A stretch of DNA of 64,000 bases, taken from positions 32,261,681-32,325,680 of the forward strand of contig NC_088786.1 of assembly GCF_949628265.1 (NCBI RefSeq), given 5' to 3'. Positions 1-12,800 of the stretch are shown here, piece after piece (positions within the stretch are counted from its first letter, which is position 1; every line of letters starts with the position of its first letter). The position numbers and the translations under genes were made by a program. The notes beneath the pieces were generated by a model. That model made no database searches, was not told the origin of the DNA, and saw nothing but the letters and a program-made list of their open reading frames with translations. The stretch comes from Cloeon dipterum (Eukaryota; Arthropoda; Insecta; Ephemeroptera; Baetidae).

Positions 1-869
1 ATCCATCTGCCGCTGCTGGCATCGAGTGCCCTAAATTAAATCGCGCTTGCGCTCAATTATTAGATTATTCAATTTTAACCGTCTAAGATCAAATGATGTT
101 GAATCATTATTTATTTTAAGGGATAATAAATAAATAAAAGCCATGACCTATGCAGCTAAAATTTGATTAAAAAATCACTCACTCAAATCACCAAGATCTT
201 GACTATTTTTTAAACTTGTTTATTCTTGCAGATTTTATTTATTTTACAAAACCAGACAAATCCACCAAATTCAGAAAAGTACTGGTGCTCTTTTTGCAGC
301 TGTGAATTGCTATTATTGCCTGAAATTAATTTATAAAGAGTCAAAAAATCAAGAATTTTAATTCAATTATAATTTTTTGAATATTTATAGGAGAAATACG
401 AATTACTTCCCCTAGCAGTGACTGGCAAACCAGAAAAACGGAATTTCACGCCGATTTTTGCCTCCGCTCTTTCCGTGAATGAAAGTCCACTTAAAAAGCC
501 ATACACGAAATCGGTGATGATGCTCTTTTATTTTCCGAATGGACACGGCGGAGCGGCGAGCGTGCGTCTCGTTCATATTATCTCATTTTTCGATTACCGC
601 TTTTGAGGTCAAAAATGCTCCGAATGTTGCTTGGAGGGGATTCCTCGGCGGCCTCTCTGCCTGCTTCTTGAGCGTCTCCTTCTGAGAAAGCAACAGCAGG
701 TGCCTGGCCGCGCCGCAGCAGCCGCAAAACAAGAGCTGCTTTTGGTCCTACGCAAATTTAGAATGCTCGCAAAATTGAATAAACCTGAGCTCTAGCTGTG
801 AGTTCGGTCGAATTCGAAGCTTTCGCTTGATGATTTACGTATTTAATTGCAATTTTCTCTATTTTCCAG
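1..869. other. Upstream flank of the first ZP gene
   Basis: AT-rich sequence with no convincing coding exon. A good 3' splice site (TTTTCCAG) ends at base 869, so the 20 bases before the start codon at 890 are the end of the 5' UTR. An upstream non-coding exon must therefore exist, either in this stretch or beyond the left edge. I could not place its donor or a promoter. Confidence 0.5.
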
Positions 870-889
870 GTGATTGTTGCTGATCCGAA

Positions 890-3800
890 ATGCGTAGTGT
901 AGGAATTTACCTCTTCGCCGCCGCGGCGGCGTTCTCTGTCGTTTCTTCTGGGGTGAGTACCATTTTTTATTTCATCCTTCGCAAAACCATATATAAAAAA
1001 CGCGTTTGCACCAGAACAAAAATCCGAGATATTTGCCGAAAAAGCGGTGCAATTAAGAAAGGGAGCGATTTAACGGCCTTTGCGGATTGTGCGGCGCTGA
1101 ACGATTCATTGAGTGGCGGAACTGCTTGGCCATTGAAATTCCAGGCGAGACTGCTGAACGAAAGAAGGGCTCCTTTACACGTGTTCTCAAATGTGTGCCG
1201 CTGGCTGCATGCCTCGCTCGCTCGCTTGCTCGCTGCTGCGAAGGTACCTGTGCCCGGCCGTGTACCTGACAAGTGTGACGCCAGCTATACAGAGCGAAAA
1301 TTAACCGACCCGCAAAACGAATCTCGTCTTTCGTGCGTGTGTGTATGCACAAGACATTGAAGCGAATGCTCCTATTCAAAGTATTATTTCAATAAGAACA
1401 TTATTTGCAATGGACCCTGGTAATCAAGTAATCGTTAAATCAAAACACTCAAATCTTTTAGAATTAAAAATAAACATTTTAAAAACGAATTACAAAGTGA
1501 GTCGAGTTGGAAGCGCTTTTTGTGCTTAACATATAGGAAAAAATATCAATAAAAGCTTCTTGGAACTGAGGCAGACAATTTGGAATAGTCCACCTTGATC
1601 TGGAATCGGTTTAATGGAATGAGGCGAAAGAGTTTATCTTGAAAATTGAGTTGCATCTCGTTTGGCGGGAGCAATTGATTTGAATTAGTGCGATTAGCCT
1701 CCTTTGCGTCTCTAATCGCACTCGCCTTGACCAGCACTCTGCGATGCAGGCGAGCCGCGCCTCGAGACCGATTTTTCTGCCCATTGTTCGAGCAAACGCG
1801 CTCGGAAACAAAGCACAAAATTAAATTCAATAAAGCGCTTCGGCTGTAAAAATAAACTTTACTGCCTCCGCTCCTAATTCGCTTTACTGCGTGTTATCTC
1901 TTGCACTCTGTCTCTTTCCTGCTGACGTGCTCCAAAGCCGCAAAGAGCAACAAACGCCGTGCTCATCACGCCGCGAAAACACACCAAATTTATGTATAAA
2001 GCAAAATAAATAATGCATGCTTGCCTCTCCAACGAGCCCAAAAAACATTTTCGGTAAATAGTAACGCCCTGCAACTCTCACGAATTTGTTATTATATAGT
2101 TATTGGTTGCTTTCACGTTGTGTGTTCCGTTTGCTTTGAGAGGTTGTTTATCGACGGAACCCTAAACGTAGTTCATAGTCTTAAAATTTGCTCTTCCACG
2201 CCATTTTAATTTCGCACTTACTCATCAATGGAAGGAAATTTAAGCGATACAAACCATCTTGGGATTTTGTTCAAATTTTCTGCTTGTCATTTTAAAATTT
2301 GATAGTTTTCTTATTTAGAATGCTTTGGTTATACAATTCATTTATTTATATTCTCGGTCCTTTTTATTAAACAAATTGGTTTGATTTTCGCAAGGTACAA
2401 GAAATTCTGTACCTTGAGTTTTGCTTGGGAGCTAAGATTCAAGCATTTAAATACTGTTTATGAACCTCTTTCCAAGGCGTCAGTATAATTTAGCTGAAGT
2501 TTTGAAACGCTTTACACTGCCATTATGTATATGAATTTCATCCATAAAATATTCGGCACGCGTCCTGAATCGAGGGGAGCTTGAATGAATATATAGGAGC
2601 CGCAATCAAAGGTCGCGAGAAAAAACACGTCAATCACGAATCGTTTTCTCACGCGGCGGCAGCTAATTAAAATGCGCCAAGGCATAATAATTGCTCCGGT
2701 TCCCAGTTGGGAAGGAAGAGGAGTCAGTGAGTCAGTGGAGTGCCGAAAATTGTTTAAATGTGGGCAGCGAACGCGAGCAGCGGCGTATGTGGATCGGAAT
2801 TTATTGTTGCATAAGCGCGTCCAAATTGATTGGCTGCTCTAATTGCATCATGTGTGCGAGTGCAAAACGGAATGAAATGAATTCCTGCCATTGGCTCGGC
2901 CGCGCGGCTAATGACTCTGTGCCGCGGCTCGCAATCAGACTGGAAAAGTGTAACGGCAGAAGTGCACTCGCCGCCGCCACTGCCGCCGCCGCGAGAGATG
3001 CGATCAAACCTGTTACAACAAGTGCCATTACCATTATTATGTTATTACTATTATGATCCATTCGAGCTGGAACCGGAAGCGGCCCGCCCCTGCTCTCTCG
3101 CGCCAGCGCCGATTATTCGCCAATCTTATCTCCGCGTTTCATCTGAGGCGCGAGCTCGCGTCTAATTACCCTTTTTCTATCTCTCGAGAGAGAAAGATTT
3201 ATTTCTCTCTTATTCCCGCGCTGCCGAGAGATCAAATAATCGAATCGGGTTTGCTCGTAAAATTTAATTGCCTCGTAATGTGGCTGGTGCGGCGCAGGTC
3301 TGTTAAATTGAATTTGGTTTTTAATTTACTGCGTCCGCACCGGCCAGCACTATTTACACATCCTGCCTAAACACCGCAGATAAGCCAAATTAAAAGGGAT
3401 TGAATTTATTTGTACTTGACCGTATCGAATCAATAAAAGTACGCAAATTCTTCCTTGGTGGTCTCTGTGCTCACTTTGCTCTAATTTCTAATGCCTGACC
3501 GTGCCGTTCATCTTTTCGCTTGAGCGAGCAACCTGCTGTTTGGATTTGAACAAAATTAAAATACTAGATCATGCAAATTCTGATCTGCTCCGCTCACGCA
3601 CGCACGGCAGTAAAAATATCCTTCCAAGCTTGAATTTTATTGGCATGTGGGTCAGTAATTTTATAATAATATGCACCGCCGATCCAGTTCGCCGATCCTC
3701 CCCGAAAAATGTAAATCAGCCTCGTTTGTGATGCGCAGAATGGCGAATATATACACTTTTTGCTCTTGTGCAACGGCGAGAGCCAAATTGAGTAAAGAAG

Positions 3801-6800
3801 AGAGATCATAAACGCGCGTACACGCCTTTTATGGTGATTGCTGTAAAATGACTGTATTTTCGCGTCGCACGGTTTCACTTTGCCTTAATCACTTGACGTC
3901 AAACGCGTGGTTGAATTTTTTATTTATTTTATATGGACAAGCAGGACGTTTTTATAAAATATGTGCTGTGATATTTGTATAATTGCATTCGAAGGGAAAA
4001 CAGTATGTATAATTCAAGTTCAAGGTCAAGAGTGATAGTTCTCCTCGGTCTAAAAATAATTGAAGAATGAAATCCGTGTCCCCTCTCTCCTACTTTTATT
4101 TCATCTCATCTTCCACAAGTATTTGGCTAAAAAGGAGCTTTGCAGGTCAACAATAAAGAATGTGGCAAGAAGTGGTTCATTCAGTCAATTGTTTGTGGAA
4201 TTCAGCAAATGTTAATTTCCACAATGTGCAATAAAAAGATCAGGACGGAGTAACAGTTAAATTTCAGGTTTTGCCTAATTCCTCGAAAAAATTAAACGGT
4301 TAGTCAATGATTTCTTGCTTGTTTTAAGATTCATCTCGTCGCGATCTATCCAACGGCGTGCAAACCATGAGCTAAATTTCCCTTCTGATTAAATAAACTA
4401 TGATTCTCAAAAGGTAGACAGTGCTCAGTGCTCACCGCTTGATTAGCGTGAAAACTAACCTGGTTGAATTTTAGCTTTTCTTCAATTCATAGAGAGTATT
4501 TCAAGTAATATTTTATGTACAGCTCTTGAAAAAACTGTACTCATAGAATCGTGTGTGCACACATAAACTATTTCTTTTCAACTTCCTCCTCTCACATTTT
4601 CTCACAGTGCTCGTATTGACCATAAACAAATGCAAATCAATTCTCAATAATCTATCATGCCGGCGGTGAAAATCGCATAAGAAAGGCGTCGTCCTCGTGG
4701 CACGCACCCAACGCTTCGATTCCCACATCAATAACGTCTGCGTGAAATAATGAGAGATGATCGGCTGTATGCCATTTTCCCTGCCGCCTTGACCGCAACT
4801 ATTCAATAACAATAACAACCATCCCTATTTTGCTTGTTTGAGCAACAAGTTGAAGGAAATTCACACGTCATAAAAGAAAAATAATTATCTTGCCGAAGCC
4901 AAAATAAAAAAAAAATCGGTGCACTTGTCGCGGTCTTTACACTTTACTCGATTTGGCTGGAGAGGAATGTGGAGATGGTCGAGTGCGTGCGGTGTGTATG
5001 CTGGCTCCTTTTGGTGCTCTCTCGCGTCGAAAACAAGGGCGCGTCTCTCCGCGTGCACGTTCACATAAATCGTTACGTGACCTAATAATCGCTCAACTAG
5101 CAGCAGAGACGCCTCTCCGCTCACACAGATGATGATTCGGCCGAATCTGGAGCGAAAAGCGTTGGTTTCGCTCCCAAATCCTCTATCCTCTTAGCAGAAT
5201 TAGTGTTATTATATTATATGACAACTAGGCAAATAAATTTTGCTATCCGCGCGCGCGCGCGCGGCTCGGCTTAACGGCGCTCGCTGCCATTTTATTGTCT
5301 GTGTAAAGTCTGCGTTTGCTTATCAAATTTCGTCATTCGATCCGTCGAATAAAAACTTTTTTTACTCGTTCCCATCGCACAATAACATTTTCGATGCCCG
5401 CCGGTGCTGAATTTCATGATCACGCGCGATAAAACAAAGTGTTAATGATCCTTCCCAGAACGGAGAGAGAGAGAGAGAGAGGAGAGAGACGTTTTGTTTC
5501 CGAAGCGTCTCGCTGGCTGCAATTACCAAAGTAATTAAACGTGCCTGCATGAAACATGGCCTTTCCGATCAAATTGCTTTTTGACCATTAAATAGAGGAG
5601 CACGAGAAATGGTTCACGACAATCACGCTTTTCTTCTGCGCCCGCGTACAATCGACTTCAAGTTCAAGTGGTCAGGCACGAAGAGAGCGACCAGAGTGCC
5701 AAGCAGGTCGCACAGTTTTTACTCTCAAAGCCGAGTTGATAAGAGCTGCGGGTGCATCACGTTTCAATTTTCTTTGTGGTTAAACGCTTCCTTCTCATTT
5801 AATAACGGCATGATTTAGATTTGAGAAGAGAGTAATAAATGAAAATTTGTTAATATTTATATATACGTTAAATAAAAATTAAAAAGCATATAAAAATCAC
5901 ACAAAAATTGGATTCATTTATTTACTTTATTTATTTAACTATATTAAATTTTATTTTTTTAAATTTATGTAGTTACATTTTTTTTATTTAAATGAACTAT
6001 ATTAAATCAATGTAAAATAGTGTAATTTTTATTATAAGTTTGCAAAATTGTTTGCTATAAAATTTATAAATTATATATCTTGACAGCAGTTAGGAAAAGT
6101 ACAAGTATAAAAATATTATAGCGCCCTGGAATTAAAAAACGTTGCTAATTTCAAATTACTGAACACTGAATGATATTCCAATTGAAAAATTTTTATAGTG
6201 AAGCGTATAGTTTAATATACACACAAAATAAAATATATTAAAATACCTGAGTAAGGCGAGGTTTTTTGTGTGTTTGACAGTGTAAATAATCAAATTATTA
6301 CATTATGTTTTGGAACTAAAGGCAATGAATAGAGCTTCATTAAAACTTCCTAATTCTGACGCTAATGAGGCGTTTCCCTTCCTCTCTTTCTCTCAGCATT
6401 CCGTTGAGGAAGCAGCAGCTTTGCGTATCTGATATATATATACAAATTCGCTGCTCCAAATTGCGTGCGAAAAAGAGCGGAGGAAGACGCGTGTAAGCAA
6501 AAGTGGCGATTGTGCGAGCAAGCAAGTGCTTCTCGCGTTTTTTGGGCGCTGTCGTAACAATCGGCTCGGGCATTGTGTTCGATGGCCTACATCTCGGCGC
6601 GAATCGGAGTGCCAATACAACAAAACGCGCATACCTCAGCGGCAATAAACTACTTTTCGCGCTCTTTCAATAGCGCTGATACACTTTTCGCGACGATTGC
6701 TATTTCCTCTGCGGCGGCGGTGCTTTACTTTCGTTCACACGCCGTCTTTGCTTGCTTTTTTGTCGGTGAACCGCGGCTGCAAGCGCAAATACAGTTGTGA

Positions 6801-9800
6801 GAATGAGTCGCGGGAAACGAAAGTCCCTGGGACTTATTTATTTTATTTACACACACGTACGACAGGAAAGTGAACTGTTAAACCAATATTCTGAATGACT
6901 CTGGAGAATTCGGAATGTGTTTAATTTTGCCTCGAAATATCCCATCATTCACGCATTTAGGTTGTTGTAATGTATTATTGTTCCTCCTATTAAGACTGAT
7001 GTTTGCACAGCTGGACGCTTTGGGGAAAACGAGCTCATCACAACACAATGTGTGGAGACGCTGACAAGAAAATTAGAAAAAAGTAATGCGTCAGTTTCAC
7101 ACAAACGTGAAAATGGAGGATTGAAACGTTGATCGGAAAAGGAAACAATGCGCGCGGTTTCTGGGCCATTGGGCAGCTTCAAAGGTTCCGGCCGATCGCA
7201 GGTAGACGTGTTCACGCGCAGATTGAAAAGTGCGTTTTTGCTTTGTTTTGTGCGAGCGAGAGGACTTTGGTCTTTTTGTTTTTGCTCCGCGGTGTCGCCG
7301 CGGCCGGCGCGAAATCACGATTTCACGCTGTCGTCTTTTGGTTTTTCTCGCACCGGCAGTAGTAGTTGTTGCAGTCGGTTTGGTCGTTAGCGTCATCGCG
7401 TCAATTGGCCGTGTCATCCGCGCGCACGAGCACCCAATTGACCGTGCGACACTCGGCTTCTTCTTGTTATTATCCCGAAAAAACTCGACAAAAAAGATTC
7501 CAGTGAGTTTAGTTTAATCAGAACCTTTGGTGCTTTGTTTTTAGGCTAGAAAATATATTTTAGATCAATACCTTGTAAATATAAATAAAAAATGGATGTT
7601 GGCCCAAGTAGAAAGAAAAAATCGGGGACCCGATGCACATTAAAATTATTTCCCACCGGCCATTTTCTGAAATTTAAGGCTAACTAATGGCGAAGCTATG
7701 CGTGGATGAATTAAGTATCGCAGTGAATTTTTGAAAGGAAAAAATTAGATATCAAGTTCTTAAATATCAGCGGCTGTTTTCGCCCTTCAGACCTCAACAC
7801 TTAAAAATTTGAATAAATTAATTAAATTTCCTCCTTGAGTGTGATACACAATAATAATCCCAAAATCATTTCAGTTGATTTTTATTTTAATTAGAATGAT
7901 ATATAGAGTAGCCCTAAATTCTAGGTTTTTGTTTGAACGATGCATTTGATTGAATCCATTAACATAGGTGACAAAAAATTAATAGAAAATGTTGCATCGG
8001 CATTTTATTATTTTATTCTAATTTATTTTTCTCTTTTTCTATTCTTCGCATTTTACCTTACCAATTTTCCACAAAAAGATCACGTTTCCAGGGCTCTTTC
8101 GTTTCCTATCTCGTTGATCGTCGTTGTTAGGTTATGAGGTGTATGACAAAAGTAAATATAACATTTTAAGTAGAAATAAGATAGTGATCGCCAATTCCAA
8201 TTAACGCGTACGAACATTGTAGTCAATCCACTAAAAAAATTACCGCGTTGCCTAGATAATTTTTCGCCTTAACACAATCCTCGAGAACTGGTTTGAGTAA
8301 TGACAACAAGGATGTTTCTATACTTGGAAGCATAATTTATCTTCATGCGTGGTTTGTATCTGGTCCTCTTTCAGGATGTCTTTTGGCATTTGTTTAGACG
8401 TCTCGTCCCTTTGATTTTTCAACCGTTTTTTATTAAATTAGGTTCTCCCACCTTTCAATTTTCTCTAAAAATAGCAGATGGCAAAGTGAGTCAAGTCAAG
8501 TTAATTTTAGAACAAGGAGTCAGAATCCAGATTATTTTTAGAAGGCCCAATTCCAGTTCAACCACGCAACGCTATCTCTAAGTGTCAACGAAACACGTTT
8601 GATTAACCGCAATTGCGCGTTAAAATCACCATTCTGATATCAAAAGCAGTGTTGGATTTCAGAACAGGAAGGAAACAATACATATATGTTGCGTTAGTCA
8701 ACAAATAATCGCTTAGGCGGCCAACCCTCCTTTATTGTTCACTTGGCAGACACATTAGTCATACATTGTGCAGTTGTTAGTGCGTAGCGGTGCGTTTATT
8801 TGAGAGAAAGAGAGGCTGGCCAGAACGAGCGAGCGAGCGAGAGAGAATCGAACACGTCGTGCTAACGGTTCCACCTGCTGTTGACTCCGCCGCACCGTTT
8901 TCTTGTTGGAAGAGAATTAACAAGCAAGTGGAGGCGCTCTCTCATATGTGTGTGTGTGTGTACTCTCTATCACACACACACAAGTGGAGTGGACGCACCA
9001 CTCGGACTGCGACTGCGGCGGTCAGTGGTTTTTCTCTTCCTGTTGTAAGAACCGAGAAATCCATCTCCACTTGTCGGCTAATAAAATCAATCGCGTGCTC
9101 GCCACGCACGCATTCCATTCAGCGCGGCAGCACACAAATTCACTCATTTTTAACTGTAAACACGTTATTAATTCCGATGCGAGCAGTGCGCAGAGGATGC
9201 ATCTCAGCTCTCAATCACGCCACTTCTCGGAAACACTAGCCTAATTTCTCACTCTCCAAATGCGGCTCGTTCGCTCGCTGCGCGCTGATGGAGATGTTGC
9301 CGCGGCTGCACCACTTGAGACAAACACACATCTCGATCACGCCTGAAATTACAGTCTTTGCTGCAATCAGATTGTAAATCGTGATTCTCGGCTGCGTTCG
9401 GACAAAAAGAGCAATTTCTGTCTCTCCCATTATTACAAGATCGCTGCCTCGGAATGATATAACTCACACATAGGTATTAAACGAGCTTATCTTATTGAAG
9501 GACGTTGCTTGTGTACCTTTTAAGTTTATGTGTACAGCAAAATTCTGAAATTGATTCTTACCTTTGCCTTAAGTATGCTCTAAAAATTAGGAGAGAGCTA
9601 AAAAAATATAGGTTGCCCCTAAAATTTCGGAGAATTTTTAATTCAATTGTCTCCTTATCGAAAACCATTTATTTCGTCAGAAGGGGAATTTACTTCATAA
9701 TTCGCACACTTTTGGATAGATCTCGACGAAATGAATCAATATCAAGCCAAAGGGTCATTGACAAACCGTTCAATTTGGAAAATTAAATATTATTTGGTTC

Positions 9801-12800
9801 CAAATCGATTTTTCGTCGAACCAAGGCCAAGCTTTGTCGGTCCTCGCCCTTTTGCAGTGCAGAAAGGCAATTCGTTATTAATTTCCTTCAAGCTACTGCT
9901 CAAAAATTCAAATTAATTTCAAATGTTGCCCTGTAACAGTCCCCCTCTTAAATTTAAAATCATTTCTCTTTTAGCAGAATCAAGTAAGGCTTTTCCGATC
10001 TTAAACCTGGTCCGATTCGTGTGGGATTCGGTGAAAAGTTAATAAACTAGATGTGTATGTTTTGATGGCGCGGCTAGTTAATACATGCACGCGCGAGAGG
10101 AACGCTCTGAAAAGCAATTTTTGGCAACTGGGCCGTTCATCTCTCGCTCTCTCTCCTTGGATCAAACACACGAAGACACACGTGCTGCCAATCGACCTTT
10201 TTCATGCTTATTCTCCGCATACCACTCAGATGAAAACTGGTTTATCTTCAATTTACTAGCCAAATAGTTTGCATGACTGCTGATTGCCCTCGACTTGGTT
10301 CAATCGCCGGCTAGAGCAAATAGTTGCACAGATTGACAGCTAATTTAATAGCCCATTACGGTGCTGTCTATAATTACAAAAATTCGAGTTGGAATCAAAT
10401 TACACTCCAAAGAATTTTTATCTTAATCTTTTTCCAGCCGTTATAATAAAAAAAAATCCAAAAGCTGTCAATCGAGGCCGAAATCGCATTTGGGACACAG
10501 ACTTCAAGTCTCTGCGGTCGATTCGGCTCTTTTACCGCTCAAGGGACAGGATAATTTTCAATTCTGCACGATGTGTGTGTGTGTGCCTTCATTAGACTGT
10601 GTCTCACGCAATTCATCAAAGGATTCATTCTTCTACGCGGCGGTTTGTTTATTCTTTAGAAAAATGCATTCTCGGGTACGCGAGAGCGTTAACCCACATC
10701 GTCGGCATTCCGCAGACGCCTCTGTGCGTCCTCTCTCGTATATAACAGGAGACGAAATCCACAACATGATGTGTGTCACACACACACACACACACACTAA
10801 CAACAGACTCACGTAATCACGAGATAATAATTCATCCACATTGTCGGCATGGGAAGCCATTCAAATTTTCGAGGAAACACTCGGAATTTTGCTATGTGTT
10901 ATTGGAGAGGGAAAAACGCGACACAAAGCGCAAGGAAGTTGAAAAAATACCGGTTCTTAACAGCGTGTTTGTTCTTTTTCCCCTAGTCATTTGCATAATG
11001 GGCCTAATAAGCTCGGCAATTCTAATTCTCGGAAGCAATAAATTTTTGTGAAATTTGAGAGTCATCTTTCGCAAATAAAAAAAAAGATAATGCTGCTGTC
11101 TCTGTTGCGTGTGTAATAAATTGTTTTTTTTTGTCCTGCGAGCAGGTGGCCCAGCTGGCGCCGAATGCGGGCAACGGCGACCTTTGGCCTCTGGAGCGAC
11201 CGACCGGCATGGTGGCCATCCAGAGCCTGGAGGTGATGTGCGGCAAGGAGCACATGGACGTCCACCTCAAGTTCACCGGACCCTTTGACGGACTCGTCTT
11301 CTCCAAGGTACGCAATAAATCATGTCCATTGGAATGCGGCTGTGGAATGAGACAAATCACTCAAACTCCAAAAAATGTCCTGTTAGTTCATCATGTCCAT
11401 TTATCTGCCCATTAAACTCTGACCTTTGCCTTCTTAGCACACGCTCCTGCGTGAGATTCCGGTTTCATATTGGTCTCTTCAGAAGCAATAAATTTAATTC
11501 AAAACTTGGTGTGCGTGTGGCTGAGTCTGTCTTTTAATCAAATTTATCAACACGGAAAAAAATAAATAAACTATGTTTTATTTTTCCCTCAGGAAACATT
11601 GGGCCGATTTCCAATTTTGTAATTTTTAAAAAAGGAGTAACAACATTATCAGATGATTTGCTATTTTTTTTTAAATTTATTCAGAAATCGTCACGCTATT
11701 AAATAAAATATAGTGATTGCCTGATTGGAATTGGACTTTTTTTACTAGAAAATGACCTTTCATCAAGAATAAACAAGTGGGAATAATTTAAGAGATTGGA
11801 TTGAATTTTTAATTAATGATCTTTTATATAATCTGTCACAATTATAAGTAAACATAATTAAAATTTTTAATGTTGACCATATTTTTCTTGCAAAATTTAC
11901 TTTAATAATTATTTACAATTAAAACGCATTTCTCTATTTCAATTTTTAGGGTCAGTACGGCGACCCGCGGTGCGTGTACGTGGCGCCTCGCGGGGGCGGC
12001 TCGGGCAGCGCGGACCACTCGCGGACGCACTTCACGTTCCGGATCGCGTACCGGCGGTGCGGCACCAAGCCGGACCTGCACGGCCAGTTCTACGAGAACA
12101 CGGTGGTGATCCAGTACGACCGCGACCTGCTCGAGGTGTGGGACGAGGCGAAGCGGCTGCGCTGCGAGTGGTTCAACGACTACGAGAAGACGGCCTCCAA
12201 GCCGCCCATGGTGATTGCCGACCTCGACGTCATCCAGCTCGACTTCAGGGGCGACAACGTCGACTGCTGGATGGAGATCCAGCACGGGAAGGGCCCTTGG
12301 GCGCCCCCTGTCAGCGGCATCGTGCCCCTCGGTTCTACGCTCACCCTTGTCATCGCCATCAATGACCACAGGGGTGAGAAAAAAAATCTAAATGGTATTT
12401 GAGGCTTAAGGCTTAAATTTTCTATGTCTTTTTGTGAAAGAATTTACGAAATTAATTCCTGACCGGTTTGTTAAATGTTAGAACTAAAGGAATTTTATAT
12501 TTTCCAATTTATTTAAGACATTTTAAAAGGATTAGTAGAGAGAGATATTAATCTATTTGCATTTTTTTAAATTTTTCCCTTATAAAATATCTGAATTCAT
12601 CAATAATTTTCTCTCCCTTTTGTTTTAAAAATATAAATATTTATCCAAATTCAGACTATGTCTAGGGGTTGATGCTTTATTTAGTTTAAACGACCATTTA
12701 ATTCCACGACCCAATAAGATACTCACAATGTGAAATGACTGGAGCATTTTTATTTGGATTCAGCCTCAGATCAAGATATCCAATTTTTTTTAGTTCATTC

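Larger units (their letters stand above)
953..11145 (+). other. Large first intron of the ZP gene
   Basis: The intron separates the signal-peptide exon from the rest of the gene. The donor is GTGAGT at 953 and the acceptor ends GCGAGCAG at 11145. No open frame inside shows recognisable protein similarity. It holds GA and CA/TG microsatellites, a (CG)8 run, a diverged dispersed repeat at about 4130-4480 and several GC-richer islands (for example 7200-7450 and 8770-9130). Those islands could be enhancers or alternative 5' exons, but nothing in the sequence proves this. Confidence 0.6.
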
